A stretch of DNA of 64,000 nucleotides from Acidocella sp. Its GTDB lineage: Bacteria; Pseudomonadota; Alphaproteobacteria; Acetobacterales; Acetobacteraceae. Position 1 is the first letter of the stretch; each line of letters opens with the position of its first letter. Where the stretch lies: assembly GCF_027352905.1 (NCBI RefSeq), contig NZ_DAIEIF010000029.1, positions 141,231 through 205,230 of the forward strand. Reading direction: 5' to 3'. The position numbers and the translations under genes are program-made. Shown piece by piece: positions 18,689 to 28,028 of the stretch. The notes under the pieces are model-generated. The model was not told the origin of the DNA. It did not search any database and saw only the letters and a program-made list of their open reading frames with translations.

Positions 18689-20269
18689 ATGACGGATGAT
18701 TGGGCGAAGCTGAAGACATTGGCCTCGGACGCGCCGGATATGCGAACGCTTTTCGCCGCCGACCCGCAGCGCTTCGCCCGCTTTTCCGCCCAGGCGGCGG
18801 GGATTCTGCTCGATTTTTCCAAGACCTCGCTAACCGGGCAGAGCCTGGCCGCGCTGCTCGCTTTGGCGCGCGCCGCCGGGGTGGAGGCGCGGCGGGATGC
18901 GATGTTCGCCGGCGAGCCGATCAACATCACCGAGAACCGGGCGGCGCTCCACACCGCCTTGCGCGCCCCGGCGGAGGCCCGCATCCTTGTCAACGGCCGC
19001 AACATCGTGCCCGAGGTGCAGGAGACGCTGCGCCGGTTTCTCGATTTCGCCGAAGCCGTGCGGGCCGGGCGGACAGCCGCCACAGATGGCCGCCCCTTCA
19101 GCGATGTCGTCAATATCGGCATTGGCGGCTCGGATCTCGGCCCCGCCATGGTCACCGCCGCTCTGGCGCCCTATCATGACGGGCCGTGCCTGCACTTCGT
19201 CTCCAATGTGGATGGGGCGCATCTGGCCGATACGCTGCGCGGCCTCGACCCGGCGCGGACCTTGTTCATCATCGCCTCCAAGACCTTCACCACGGTCGAG
19301 ACGATGACCAATGCCGGCTCAGCGCGGCGCTGGCTGGCGGCGGCGCTGGGGGAGGGGGCGGTGGGGGCGCATTTCTGCGCCGTTTCCACCGCGCTGGAAA
19401 AATGCGCCGCCTTCGGGATCGCCCCGGAGCGTATTTTCGGGTTCTGGGACTGGGTGGGCGGCCGCTACTCCGTCTGGTCCGCCGTCGGCCTGCCGGTGGC
19501 CATCGCCATCGGCGCCGCATCGTTCCGGGCGTTCCTCGCGGGGGGATGGGCGATGGATGAGCATTTCCGCGCCGCGCCGCTGGAGCGCAACCTGCCCGTA
19601 TTGCTGGCCCTGGCGGGAGTGTGGCATCGTGACGCGCTGGGCTACCCCGCCCGCGCCATCCTGCCCTACGACCAGCGCCTGGCGCGGTTTCCCGCCTATC
19701 TCCAGCAACTGGACATGGAATCCAACGGCAAGCGCGTCACCCGGGGGGGGCAGCCGGTTTCCTGCCCCACCGGGCCGCTGGTATTCGGCGAGCCGGGCAC
19801 CAACGGCCAGCATGCTTTCTACCAGCTTCTCCACCAGGGTACGGATGTGATTCCCTGCGAATTCTTCATCGCCGCGCGGGGGCATGAGGCGGAGATGGAG
19901 GCGCATCACAAGCTGCTCGTCGCCAACTGCCTCGCCCAGGCCCAGGCGCTGCTGCAGGGGCGGGACCTTGCGCAAGCCGGCGGCAATCCGCACCGGGTCT
20001 TTCCCGGCAACCGCCCCTCTCTCACCATCGCCTATGAGGTCTTGGACCCCGCCACTTTAGGCAAGCTGACCGCGCTCTACGAACACCGCATCTTCACCGA
20101 GGCGGCGCTATGGGATATCAATGCTTTCGACCAATGGGGGGTGGAGCTGGGCAAGGAACTCGCCACCAGGCTCTTGCCCGCCCTGAACGGCCAGTCCGGC
20201 CCGGCCCTAGACGGTTCCACCGCCGGGCTGCTCGCCTACCTTGCCGGCCTGGCTCACTCGGCGGCTTGA
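18689..20269 (+). CDS. pgi: Glucose-6-phosphate isomerase
   Basis: This 526-residue enzyme interconverts glucose-6-phosphate and fructose-6-phosphate. Signature segments include [26 protein letters not shown] (phosphate binding), [18 protein letters not shown] (signature 1) and [15 protein letters not shown] with the catalytic Glu. Length is close to the bacterial norm. It follows uvrC by 27 nt. Its last 16 nt overlap the convergent response-regulator gene. Confidence 0.97.
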   Translation: MTDDWAKLKTLASDAPDMRTLFAADPQRFARFSAQAAGILLDFSKTSLTGQSLAALLALARAAGVEARRDAMFAGEPINITENRAALHTALRAPAEARILVNGRNIVPEVQETLRRFLDFAEAVRAGRTAATDGRPFSDVVNIGIGGSDLGPAMVTAALAPYHDGPCLHFVSNVDGAHLADTLRGLDPARTLFIIASKTFTTVETMTNAGSARRWLAAALGEGAVGAHFCAVSTALEKCAAFGIAPERIFGFWDWVGGRYSVWSAVGLPVAIAIGAASFRAFLAGGWAMDEHFRAAPLERNLPVLLALAGVWHRDALGYPARAILPYDQRLARFPAYLQQLDMESNGKRVTRGGQPVSCPTGPLVFGEPGTNGQHAFYQLLHQGTDVIPCEFFIAARGHEAEMEAHHKLLVANCLAQAQALLQGRDLAQAGGNPHRVFPGNRPSLTIAYEVLDPATLGKLTALYEHRIFTEAALWDINAFDQWGVELGKELATRLLPALNGQSGPALDGSTAGLLAYLAGLAHSAA

Positions 20270-20625
20270 CGCTGATGCAGCGCCTCAACCCGGCTCAGCA
20301 GTTCCGAAAACACGAAGGGCTTGACGATGTAGTCATCCCCGCCGGAATCGAGCCCCGCCATCCAGTCCGACAGATCGCCGAGGGCCGAGAGAAAAAGAAC
20401 AGGAGTGGTCACCCGCTGCTCGCGCAATTGGCGCAGCAGCGTCGCGCCATCCACCCCTCCCGGCAATTGGCGGTCGAAGATCATCACATCGAAGCGCCCG
20501 TTCAGCGCCCGGGCGAGGCCGTTCTCTCCATCCAGGGCATGGATCACCTCATGCCGGGCTTCCGTCATTCCCGCCGTGACCACCCCGGCCACCGTCTCGT
20601 CATCCTCGATCAGCAAAATGCGCAT
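20254..20625 (-). CDS. Single-domain response regulator receiver
   Basis: This 123-residue protein is only a CheY-like receiver: acidic pair Asp8/Asp9, phospho-acceptor Asp51 ([10 protein letters not shown]), Ser80 in LFLSA and Lys102 in IVKPF. No DNA-binding or output domain follows, so it should act by protein-protein contact or as a phosphorelay step. It is divergent from a soluble histidine kinase 128 nt away, its likely partner. It overlaps pgi at the 3' end. Confidence 0.9.
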   Translation of the reverse strand: MRILLIEDDETVAGVVTAGMTEARHEVIHALDGENGLARALNGRFDVMIFDRQLPGGVDGATLLRQLREQRVTTPVLFLSALGDLSDWMAGLDSGGDDYIVKPFVFSELLSRVEALHQRQAAE

Positions 20626-20675
20626 TGAAACCGACTCCCTTGGCTCTTCATGGCTCTCATTTGCCCGATGTGACT

Positions 20676-20711
20676 ATGCGGTTGATTGCGGGGCAAGTGA
20701 ACTTACCGCAT
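20676..20711. promoter_or_regulatory. Inverted repeat between the divergent two-component genes
   Basis: ATGCGGT (20676-20682) and ACCGCAT (20705-20711) are perfect 7-bp arms separated by 22 nt in the gap between the receiver and kinase genes. Position suggests a shared operator, or two half-sites of one regulator. The receiver itself cannot bind DNA, so another protein would be needed. Confidence 0.4.
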
Positions 20712-20753
20712 GATTGCTTTTGTTCAATCAGCGCCCATTTCTTCCAGGACACC

Positions 20754-21434
20754 ATGAGGCAAACGGCACGGATGAAGGCAGGCGATGAGGACGAGCTGGA
20801 GCGGCTGGCCGCTCACCTCGCCCATGATTTCAGTAATTTGCTCACGGGGATTCTGGGCAACCTCGAATTGCTGGAGCGTCGCGCCGCCCGGACGGGCATC
20901 CAAGGGCTGGAAGCCTATACCAAGGGCGCCCGCCAGGCGGCGGAACGCGCGGCGGAGCTGACCCAGCGGCTGATGGTGCTCTCCGGCCGGCTCGCGCAGC
21001 CGCCCCAGGCGTTGCAGCTGGCGCCGCTCCTGCGCCAATTCGTGGCCTCGCCGGCAGGGCAGGGAATCGGGCTCGCGGCGCCGCCCCCTGAAACTATGGC
21101 CGTGCGGGCCGATCCGGATGAATTGCTGGCGGCGCTGGCCGAGCTGGCGTGCAACGCCCGCGAGGCGGCCGGAAGCGGCACGCTCGAAGTGATGACGGCG
21201 GCGCGCGAAGTGGTTATCACCCTGCGCGATGCAGGGCCGGGCATGACGCCCGATATGCTGGCGCGGGCGCGGCACCTTTTTTTTACCACCCACGCGAACG
21301 GTGCCGGGCGCGGGTTGGGTCTCGGCATCGCGGCGCGTATCGCCAAGCGCGCCGGCGGCTGGCTGGATTTGGAAAGCGCCCCCGGCCAGGGCTGCGCGGC
21401 TCGCCTCGTGCTGCCGCTGCCGGGGGCGGATTGA
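20754..21434 (+). CDS. Soluble sensor histidine kinase
   Basis: This 226-residue protein has a short HisKA-type dimerisation helix with His24 (LAAHLAHDFSNLLTGILGNL) and a HATPase domain (ELACNAREAA, DAGPGMT, GRGLGLGIA). It has no membrane segment and no PAS/GAF or other sensor domain, so the signal must come from a partner. The start at 20754 removes 43 poorly conserved residues; ATG 20772 is also possible. It is divergent from a lone receiver, and the pair probably works together. Confidence 0.85.
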   Translation: MRQTARMKAGDEDELERLAAHLAHDFSNLLTGILGNLELLERRAARTGIQGLEAYTKGARQAAERAAELTQRLMVLSGRLAQPPQALQLAPLLRQFVASPAGQGIGLAAPPPETMAVRADPDELLAALAELACNAREAAGSGTLEVMTAAREVVITLRDAGPGMTPDMLARARHLFFTTHANGAGRGLGLGIAARIAKRAGGWLDLESAPGQGCAARLVLPLPGAD

Positions 21435-21435
21435 G

Positions 21436-21750
21436 TTATTCGGTTTCCAGCCTCGCCAGCATGGCGGCGCGGGCGGCGGCGGGCAGATCCGCCAGCGCCG
21501 CGTTCAGCCTGGCCGCCTTGCGCCGCAACTCGTAAAGCTGGTCCAGGAGGGATAGCACCACCGGCATGGCTGCCTCGTCTATCTCCAGCTCATGCCGCAA
21601 GGTGTGAATGAGGCGGATGCGGGCCACGTCCACCTCCTCGAACCGCCACGCGCCGGGACCGCCCCGCGCCCGTACCCAGGCGGCCTCGATCCATTGGGTG
21701 AGTTCCGCCTCGTCCAGCCCGGCGATAGGCAAGGCATCCAACGTGATCAT
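21436..21750 (-). CDS. cbpM: Chaperone modulator CbpM
   Basis: This 104-residue helical protein matches the CbpM/MerR-like modulators that bind the J-domain of CbpA and inhibit its DnaK stimulation. Its start overlaps the cbpA stop by 4 nt, the usual cbpA-cbpM order. Characteristic helices are [12 protein letters not shown] and [20 protein letters not shown]. The position makes the call more certain than the sequence alone. Confidence 0.85.
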   Translation of the reverse strand: MITLDALPIAGLDEAELTQWIEAAWVRARGGPGAWRFEEVDVARIRLIHTLRHELEIDEAAMPVVLSLLDQLYELRRKAARLNAALADLPAAARAAMLARLETE

Positions 21751-22643
21751 CGCAGCCCCTCCCGCGGATTGAAGCCGGGCTGATCCCAGCTTGCCAGAAA
21801 GTCTTTCAGCCGGTCATCCACCGGGCCGATCACCACTTTCAGCTTGACATGCAAATCCCCCGCCGCGTGCCGGCCATGCGCTGGCACACCCCGCCCGCGC
21901 AGGCGCATTTCGGTGCCCGTTTCGGAACCAGGGCGCACCGTCATCGCCACCTCGCCCGACGGGGTGGGGATGATGATTTTGCCGCCGAGCACCGCTTCCT
22001 TGAGCGTTATCGGCACTTCCATATGGATGTTGCGGCCGATGCGGCGATAGAACGGGTGGGGCGCGACATGGATCTCGATGAGGGCGTCGCCGGCCGGGCC
22101 GCCATTGAAACCCGGCTCGCCCTTGCCGCGCAGCCTTAAAATATCGCCCTCCTCGGTGCCGGGCGGGATTTTCACGTCCAGCGTGCCGCCATCGGGCAGG
22201 GTTATCCGCCGCGTCGCGCCGCCCACCGCGTCGAGAAAGCTCACCTCCAGGCTGTAGTGATGATCAGGCCCCTTTGCCGGCCCGCGCGGGCGCTGATTGA
22301 AAATATTGGCGAAAAGGTCCTCGAAATCGGCCCCGCCCATGCCGCCGGTGGAATAGGCGTAACGCTCGCCCGCGCCGGTCTCGGCATATTGCCGCCAGGA
22401 CGGGCCGGCCGCCTTCTCCGCGCCGGTGGCGTCGATCTCGCCGCGATCATACCGCGCGCGCTTGTCGGCGTCGCTCAGCAGATCGTAAGCGCCGGATATG
22501 GTCTTGAATTTTTCTTCCGCCTCCTTGTTACCAGGGTTGAGTTCGGGGTGATATTTTTTGGCGAGCTTGCGGTAGGCGGAGCGGATCTGCTCCGCGCTCG
22601 CCTCCTTTTTCACGCCCAGAGTTTTGTACGGATCGTCTGCCAT
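21747..22643 (-). CDS. cbpA: DnaJ-type co-chaperone CbpA, with HPE in place of HPD
   Basis: This 298-residue protein has an N-terminal J-domain (about 5-70), a Gly-rich linker and two C-terminal substrate-binding beta domains (about 120-285), without the DnaJ zinc finger, which is the CbpA layout. J-proteins stimulate DnaK ATPase through the invariant HPD motif; here residues 32-34 read HPE (codon GAA), in [11 protein letters not shown]. The start at 22643 has AGGA 6 nt upstream. It forms an operon with cbpM. Confidence 0.93.
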   Translation of the reverse strand: MADDPYKTLGVKKEASAEQIRSAYRKLAKKYHPELNPGNKEAEEKFKTISGAYDLLSDADKRARYDRGEIDATGAEKAAGPSWRQYAETGAGERYAYSTGGMGGADFEDLFANIFNQRPRGPAKGPDHHYSLEVSFLDAVGGATRRITLPDGGTLDVKIPPGTEEGDILRLRGKGEPGFNGGPAGDALIEIHVAPHPFYRRIGRNIHMEVPITLKEAVLGGKIIIPTPSGEVAMTVRPGSETGTEMRLRGRGVPAHGRHAAGDLHVKLKVVIGPVDDRLKDFLASWDQPGFNPREGLR

Positions 22644-22818
22644 GCTCATCCTAAATTATGGATATCATTCGTCCATGCCAAGATTGGGCGCGCAGGGTCG
22701 ATTTAGCAACGGGGCGCCCACCGGTTACTAAAACGACACGGGATGCTCACTGGCATCTCCTGGCGGTCTTGCCTTTATAGCGGGGACATACCGGTTCCAT
22801 TTCTCGAAGGAGACAGGC

Positions 22819-23727
22819 ATGAACCAGGACCTCAAGGACAGCCAAGGCCGGCAAACCTCCGTCCAATCGCCGCGCGAGGAGCCGCCTTTTCCCCGTCAGC
22901 GCCAGCCTTGGCCGGGGCTGGCCAAGGATATGACGCCGCCGCCCGATCATGGCGAAAAATCCTATGTCGGGCGCGCGCGCCTCACCGGGCGGCGGGCGCT
23001 GATCACCGGCGGTGATTCCGGGATTGGCCGCGCCGCCGCCATCGCCTATGCCCGCGAGGGGGCGGATGTGGCGATTTCCTATCATCCCAACGAGCAGGCG
23101 GACGCCGATGAGGTGATCGATCTGATTCGCGCGGCGGGGCGCAACGCCGTGGCCCTGCCGGGCGATATCCGCGACGAGGCGTTCTGCCAGCAACTCGTGC
23201 GGAACGCGGCGGATAAACTGGGCGGGCTCGATGTGCTGGTCTCCAATGCCGGCAGGCAGCAGGTCCGCCAATCCATTCTCGACATATCGAGCGAGGATTT
23301 CGACGCGACGATGAAAACCAACCTCTATGCGATGTTCTGGATCACCAAGACGGCGATCCCGCTGATGAAACCCGGCGCCTCGATCATCTGCACCACCTCG
23401 GTTAATGCCTATAATCCGGCGGCGGATCTGCTGGACTACGCCATGACCAAGGGCGCCATCATGATCTTCGTCAAAGCCCTGGCCAAGCAGATGGTGGAGC
23501 GGGGCATCCGCGTGAACGGCGTCGCCCCTGGGCCGTTCTGGACGCCGCTTCAGATTTCGGGCGGACAGACCCAGGAGAAGCTGGAGCAATTCGGCGGCCA
23601 GACGCCGATGGGGCGCCCCGGCCAGCCCGCGGAATTGGCGCCGGTTTATGTTCTCCTGGCCTCGGAGGAGGCGAGCTATCTAACCGGCCAGATCATCGGT
23701 GCCTCCGGCGGCACCGGCATCCCCTGA
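22819..23727 (+). CDS. SDR family oxidoreductase (YghA-like)
   Basis: This 302-residue NAD(P)-dependent oxidoreductase has a long N-terminal leader (residues 1-50, [11 protein letters not shown]) then a Rossmann fold with [17 protein letters not shown], catalytic Ser in CTTSVNAY and YxxxK in DYAMTKGA. The leader and [15 protein letters not shown] are typical of the YghA/stress-related SDR group, often linked to aldehyde or general stress. GGAGACAGGC precedes the ATG. The substrate is unknown. Confidence 0.92.
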   Translation: MNQDLKDSQGRQTSVQSPREEPPFPRQRQPWPGLAKDMTPPPDHGEKSYVGRARLTGRRALITGGDSGIGRAAAIAYAREGADVAISYHPNEQADADEVIDLIRAAGRNAVALPGDIRDEAFCQQLVRNAADKLGGLDVLVSNAGRQQVRQSILDISSEDFDATMKTNLYAMFWITKTAIPLMKPGASIICTTSVNAYNPAADLLDYAMTKGAIMIFVKALAKQMVERGIRVNGVAPGPFWTPLQISGGQTQEKLEQFGGQTPMGRPGQPAELAPVYVLLASEEASYLTGQIIGASGGTGIP

Positions 23728-23789
23728 GCCAGCCACAAAAAATCCGGCGAAGCCGTTGCGCCGCCGTTTCGCCGGCTTACATCTTCTCG

Positions 23790-24740
23790 ATGGCGACGCA
23801 ACGCAAAACCAAAGCCGCCGCCCCGGCGCAACCGGCGCAACCGGCGAAACCGGCGAAACCGGGGAGGACCGGCAGCCGGGCGGCCAGGCCGGCCGCCCGG
23901 CGCGAGACGGCGCGGGCGGCGGGCCGCAGCCTCTGGACCGGACAAATCCGGCTGGCGCTGGTGAATATTCCCGTGCAGCTCGTCGCCGCGCTCAACAGCA
24001 GCGCCAAGCTCACCTTTCATCAGGTAGATAAAAAATCCCACAAGCGAATCCGCTACGAAAAGGTGGCGCCCGGCATAGGCCCGGTGAAGGCGGAGGATAT
24101 CGTCAAGGGTTATGAGATGAGCAAGGGCAATTATGTCCTGCTGACGGATGAGGACCTCGACCATATCAAGCTGGAGGCCAGGCGGACCATCGATCTCGTT
24201 CAGTTTGTCGATCATTGCGAAATCGATCCTATCTATTTCGATAAGCCCTATTACGTGCTGCCGGATGGAAACCTGGCCCTGGAAGCCTATGCGGTGGTGC
24301 GCGACGCGATGCGCGCCACCGGCAAGATGGGCATCGGGCAGTTCGTGATGCGCGGGCGCGAATATATCGCCGCGCTGAAGCCCTGCGGGCGGGGGTTGAT
24401 GCTGGAGACGCTGCGTTTCGCCGATGAGGTGCGCCGGGCCGCCCCCTTCTTCGCCGATATCGGCGAGGTGGAGGCCGATCCCGAATTGATGGAGCTGGCC
24501 GAGGATCTGATCCGTAAAAAGACCAAGCCCTTCGATCCTGAAGCGTTCCGGGACGATTATACCGAGGCGCTGCGCGAATTGATCGAGGCCAAGGCCAAGA
24601 ATAAGGTGAGCGTGGACGAGGCGCCGGAAAGCCAGCCGGAACGCGGCAATGTCGTGGATCTGGTGGAGGCGTTGCGCCGGAGCGTGCGCGCCAACGAGGC
24701 GGAGGCCAGCCCGCCGAAGCGGGGCCGGCGTGCCGGCTAA
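23790..24740 (+). CDS. ku: Non-homologous end-joining protein Ku
   Basis: This 316-residue protein is the bacterial Ku homodimer subunit that encircles DNA ends and recruits LigD. The core begins at about residue 47 (SLWTGQIRLALVNIPVQL) and ends in a basic tail (PPKRGRRAG). An unusual N-terminal extension of about 45 residues rich in Ala/Pro/Lys/Arg (AQPAQPAKPAKP) precedes it, encoded partly by 9-bp repeats. It overlaps ligD by 11 nt, so the repair pair is co-translated. Confidence 0.96.
   Translation: MATQRKTKAAAPAQPAQPAKPAKPGRTGSRAARPAARRETARAAGRSLWTGQIRLALVNIPVQLVAALNSSAKLTFHQVDKKSHKRIRYEKVAPGIGPVKAEDIVKGYEMSKGNYVLLTDEDLDHIKLEARRTIDLVQFVDHCEIDPIYFDKPYYVLPDGNLALEAYAVVRDAMRATGKMGIGQFVMRGREYIAALKPCGRGLMLETLRFADEVRRAAPFFADIGEVEADPELMELAEDLIRKKTKPFDPEAFRDDYTEALRELIEAKAKNKVSVDEAPESQPERGNVVDLVEALRRSVRANEAEASPPKRGRRAG
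23825..23860 (+). repeat. Four 9-bp tandem repeats in the ku 5' region
   Basis: GGCGCAACC occurs twice, followed by GGCGAAACC twice, without gaps. In frame they encode alternating A-Q-P and A-K-P triplets. The repeats build a flexible basic N-terminal arm on Ku. Confidence 0.9.
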
Positions 24741-27159
24741 GGATCAGCTCGCCACCTACCGGGCCAAGCGGCGTTTCAGCGAAACCGCCGAGCCCAGCGG
24801 CGAGGCCCGGCTCAAGCCCGGGGCCCGTTATCTCATCCAGAAACACGCCGCCCGGCGGCTGCATTATGATTTCCGCCTGGAGTTGGATGGCGTGCTGCTC
24901 AGCTGGGCGGTGACGCGCGGGCCCAGCTACGACCCGCACGACAAGCGCCTCGCCGTTCGCACCGAGGATCATCCGCTGGATTACGGCGATTTCGAGGGCA
25001 CGATCCCCAAGGGGCAATATGGCGGCGGCACGGTGATGCTGTGGGATACCGGCACATGGGAGCCGCTGGGCGACCCGCGTGAGGGGCTGAAAAACGGCAA
25101 GCTCGCCTTCGTCCTGCATGGGAAGCGCCTCCACGGCAAATGGGCGCTGGTGCGGATGCGCCCGCGCGAGAAGGAGACGCGGGAAAACTGGCTCCTCATC
25201 AAGGAGCACGACGAGTATGAGGGCAGCGAGCCGGATCTGCTCGAACGTGAGGTGACATCAGTCAAAACCGGGCGGACGATGGAACAGATCGCCGCGAACG
25301 CGCCGGTATGGCGGCGCTCCGACCCGCCCGCCTTTATCGCCCCCGCCTTGGCGACGCTGGTTGAAACGCCGCCCGCCGGCGATGGCTGGCTGTTCGAGAT
25401 CAAATATGACGGATACCGCGCCATCATCGCCGCCGATGGGCAGGAGGTGCGGATTTATACCCGCTCCGGCCTGGATTGGACCGCCCGCTATCCCGCCATC
25501 GCCGAGGCGGTGGCGGCGCTCGCTTTGCCCGCGGCGCTGCTGGATGGGGAAATCGTTGTCATCGGCAAGGATGGGGTGACGGATTTCGGCATGCTGGTCG
25601 GCGCGCTCGAAGGGCGGATCAACGCGCCCATCTCATGCTTTCTTTTCGATGTGCTGGTTTATCAAGGCGAGGATGTGCGCCCCCAGCCCCTGCGCCAGCG
25701 GCGGGCGCTGCTGGAGCGCCTGCTGGGCCACCCGCCCCGCAACGCCCCGCTGCAATTGAGCGAGAGCTTCACCGGCGATGGCGCGACGCTGTTCAAGACC
25801 GCCTGCCAGCACGGGCTGGAAGGGCTGATCGCCAAGCGGGCGGAGGCGCCGTACCGCTCCGGCCGGCACATGGATTGGCTGAAACTGAAATGCCATCACG
25901 GCCAGGAATTCGTCATCATCGGCTTCGCACCCTCCGATAAACCCGCACGCCCGTTCTCATCGCTGCTGATGGCCGTGCGCGAGGGGAAGGAGTTGCGCTA
26001 TGCCGGGCGGGTGGGGTCCGGTTTTTCCGATGAAACGTTGCGGCGCCTGGCGGCGTGGCGGGAACGGCATCGCCGCAAGCAACCGCCCTGCGAGGTGCCC
26101 GCACCCATGCGCCGCGGCGTGGTATGGGTGAAGCCGGAGCTGGTGGCCGAGATCGCCTTCGCGGATTGGACGCCGGACGGCATGATCCGCCATGGCCGGT
26201 TCGTCGGGCTGCGCGAGGACAAGCCGGAGGAGGAGATCGAACGCGAGATGCCCCAGCCGCCCAAACCCCAGCCCGCAGCCGAGCCCGCTTTGCGCATCAC
26301 CCATCCCGAGCGGATCGTCTATCCCCAGGCGGGGCTTAGCAAAAAAGAGCTCGCCCTTTATATCCAACGCGCCGCCCCGCTGATGTGGCCGTTCGTCCGG
26401 GACCGCTTTCTCTCCCTGGTCCGCTGTCCGGAAGGCGTGGGCGAGACCTGCTTTTTTCAGCGTCACCGCGTGCCGGGTTTCGGCGAGGATTGGGGCGAGC
26501 AAGCCTATACCAGCGGCAAGGGCCATACGGAGCGTTATCTCTACCCTGTTTCACCCCAGGCCCTGCTGGTGGCGGTGCAGATGGGGGTGATGGAATTCCA
26601 CCTCTGGGGTTCGCGCCGGGACAAGCCGGACGTGCCGGACCGGCTGGTCTTCGATCTCGATCCCGACCCCGGTCTTGCCTTTGCCGAGGTCCGCTCCGCC
26701 GCCGCCCGCTTGCGGGACGTGCTGTCGGCGCTGGGCCTCGCCAGCCTGCCCATGCTGAGCGGTGGGAAGGGCATTCATGTGATCGTGCCGCTCCGCCGCC
26801 AATATGATTTCGCTGTGGTCAAGGAGTTTTGCGGCAATGTCGCGCGGCGTCTGGCGGAGGACGCGCCAGCCCGCTTCACCGCCACCATGAGCAAGGCCCA
26901 GCGCCACGGCAAGATTTTCATCGATTTCTTCCGCAATGAGGCGGGTTCCACCGCCATCGCCCCTTATTCTCCCCGGGCGCGGGAGAGCGCCAGCGTGGCC
27001 TGGCCTTGCGGCTGGGACGAGCTGGACGGTTTTGCCGAGGCGCATGAGGTTACCATACCCAGAGCCATGGAGCTTTTGGCCGCGTATAAAGACCCCTGGG
27101 CGGACGTGCCCGCCCAGCGCCTCACCAAGGCGTCTCTGCGGGCGGTGGCGGGAGATTAG
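24730..27159 (+). CDS. ligD: Multifunctional DNA ligase D (PE-Lig-Pol)
   Basis: This 809-residue enzyme seals and processes double-strand breaks with Ku. Domains in order: 3'-phosphoesterase at about 25-180 (HAARRLHYDFRLELDG, IPKGQYGGGTV), ATP-dependent ligase at about 195-500 with the adenylation lysine Lys225 in FEIKYDGYRA, and primase/polymerase at about 545-800 with catalytic Asp642/Asp644 in FDLDPDPG and SGGKGIHV. Start is GTG 24730, overlapping the ku stop. It converges on the DUF72 gene with a 4-nt overlap of stops. Confidence 0.96.
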   Translation: MPAKDQLATYRAKRRFSETAEPSGEARLKPGARYLIQKHAARRLHYDFRLELDGVLLSWAVTRGPSYDPHDKRLAVRTEDHPLDYGDFEGTIPKGQYGGGTVMLWDTGTWEPLGDPREGLKNGKLAFVLHGKRLHGKWALVRMRPREKETRENWLLIKEHDEYEGSEPDLLEREVTSVKTGRTMEQIAANAPVWRRSDPPAFIAPALATLVETPPAGDGWLFEIKYDGYRAIIAADGQEVRIYTRSGLDWTARYPAIAEAVAALALPAALLDGEIVVIGKDGVTDFGMLVGALEGRINAPISCFLFDVLVYQGEDVRPQPLRQRRALLERLLGHPPRNAPLQLSESFTGDGATLFKTACQHGLEGLIAKRAEAPYRSGRHMDWLKLKCHHGQEFVIIGFAPSDKPARPFSSLLMAVREGKELRYAGRVGSGFSDETLRRLAAWRERHRRKQPPCEVPAPMRRGVVWVKPELVAEIAFADWTPDGMIRHGRFVGLREDKPEEEIEREMPQPPKPQPAAEPALRITHPERIVYPQAGLSKKELALYIQRAAPLMWPFVRDRFLSLVRCPEGVGETCFFQRHRVPGFGEDWGEQAYTSGKGHTERYLYPVSPQALLVAVQMGVMEFHLWGSRRDKPDVPDRLVFDLDPDPGLAFAEVRSAAARLRDVLSALGLASLPMLSGGKGIHVIVPLRRQYDFAVVKEFCGNVARRLAEDAPARFTATMSKAQRHGKIFIDFFRNEAGSTAIAPYSPRARESASVAWPCGWDELDGFAEAHEVTIPRAMELLAAYKDPWADVPAQRLTKASLRAVAGD

Positions 27160-28028
27160 CCAAGCATTTCCTCAAGCCGCTGCGCATCGAAGGGGGCGCG
27201 GACTTTTATGTCGTTATCAAAATAGACGTAAACATCCCGCGCCCGCTTGCGCCCGCGCGGCGCGCCCGGCACGAATTCCGATTCCGGCGCCTCGCCGCCC
27301 TCCGCCCAGGCGCGTACCCTCCGGCTCCAGCTTTTCAGCGCCGCCTCGTCATAGCCGCTCGCATAGAGCTCTTCCGAACCGTGGAGGCGGCAATAGACGA
27401 AATCGCTGGTCAAATTCATCAGGCGCGGCCAATCCACCGTATCGGCGCAGACCAGGGCGATATCATGCCGGGCGAGCAGCCGGATGAAATCGGGGTCGCG
27501 AAAGCTTTCATGGCGAATTTCCACCGCGTGGCGTAGCCGCAGCGGGGGCGGGGTTTCCTCATCCGGTTGTTTCAGCCGGGAATCGTGGCGGCGGCCGAGC
27601 GCATGCGCCGCGCCGCTGTCATGAGGCAGAAGGGAAAGAAACGGCTCGAACCGCGCCGCGTCGAAGGCCATGTTCGGAGGAAATTGCCAGAGAAATGGGC
27701 CGAGCTTGCGGCCCAGGCGCAGCACGCCTGAGGCGAAAAAATTGGCGAGCGGCGTTTCCACCTCGCGCAAGCGGCGGATATGGGTGATGAAGCGCGGCCC
27801 CTTTACCGCGAAGACGAAATCCTCCGGCACGGCCTCCCGCCACGCCTCGAAATTTTGGGGGCGCTGGGTGCCGTAAAACGTGCCGTTGATTTCCAGGGTG
27901 CGAAAGATGGAGGCGGCATAGCTCAACTCATCCTTCTGCTTGAGACCTTTGGGATAGAAGACCCCGCGCCAGGGGGCGTAACGCCAGCCGGAAATGCCGA
28001 TGCGAATCTCGCCCCGCCGCCGCGCCAT
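27156..28028 (-). CDS. DUF72 family protein (YecE-like)
   Basis: This 290-residue TIM-barrel-like protein shows the DUF72 pattern: IRIGISGWRY and PWRGVFYPKGLKQKDEL at the N-terminus, EINGTFYGTQRP, FVFAVKGPRFITH, and VEIRHESF, with YVYFDND near the end. The biochemical role of DUF72 is not established. Its ATG directly abuts the SMP-30 stop, making it the last gene of the redox operon, although DUF72 genes also occur near repair genes and ligD converges on it here. Confidence 0.9.
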   Translation of the reverse strand: MARRRGEIRIGISGWRYAPWRGVFYPKGLKQKDELSYAASIFRTLEINGTFYGTQRPQNFEAWREAVPEDFVFAVKGPRFITHIRRLREVETPLANFFASGVLRLGRKLGPFLWQFPPNMAFDAARFEPFLSLLPHDSGAAHALGRRHDSRLKQPDEETPPPLRLRHAVEIRHESFRDPDFIRLLARHDIALVCADTVDWPRLMNLTSDFVYCRLHGSEELYASGYDEAALKSWSRRVRAWAEGGEAPESEFVPGAPRGRKRARDVYVYFDNDIKVRAPFDAQRLEEMLG

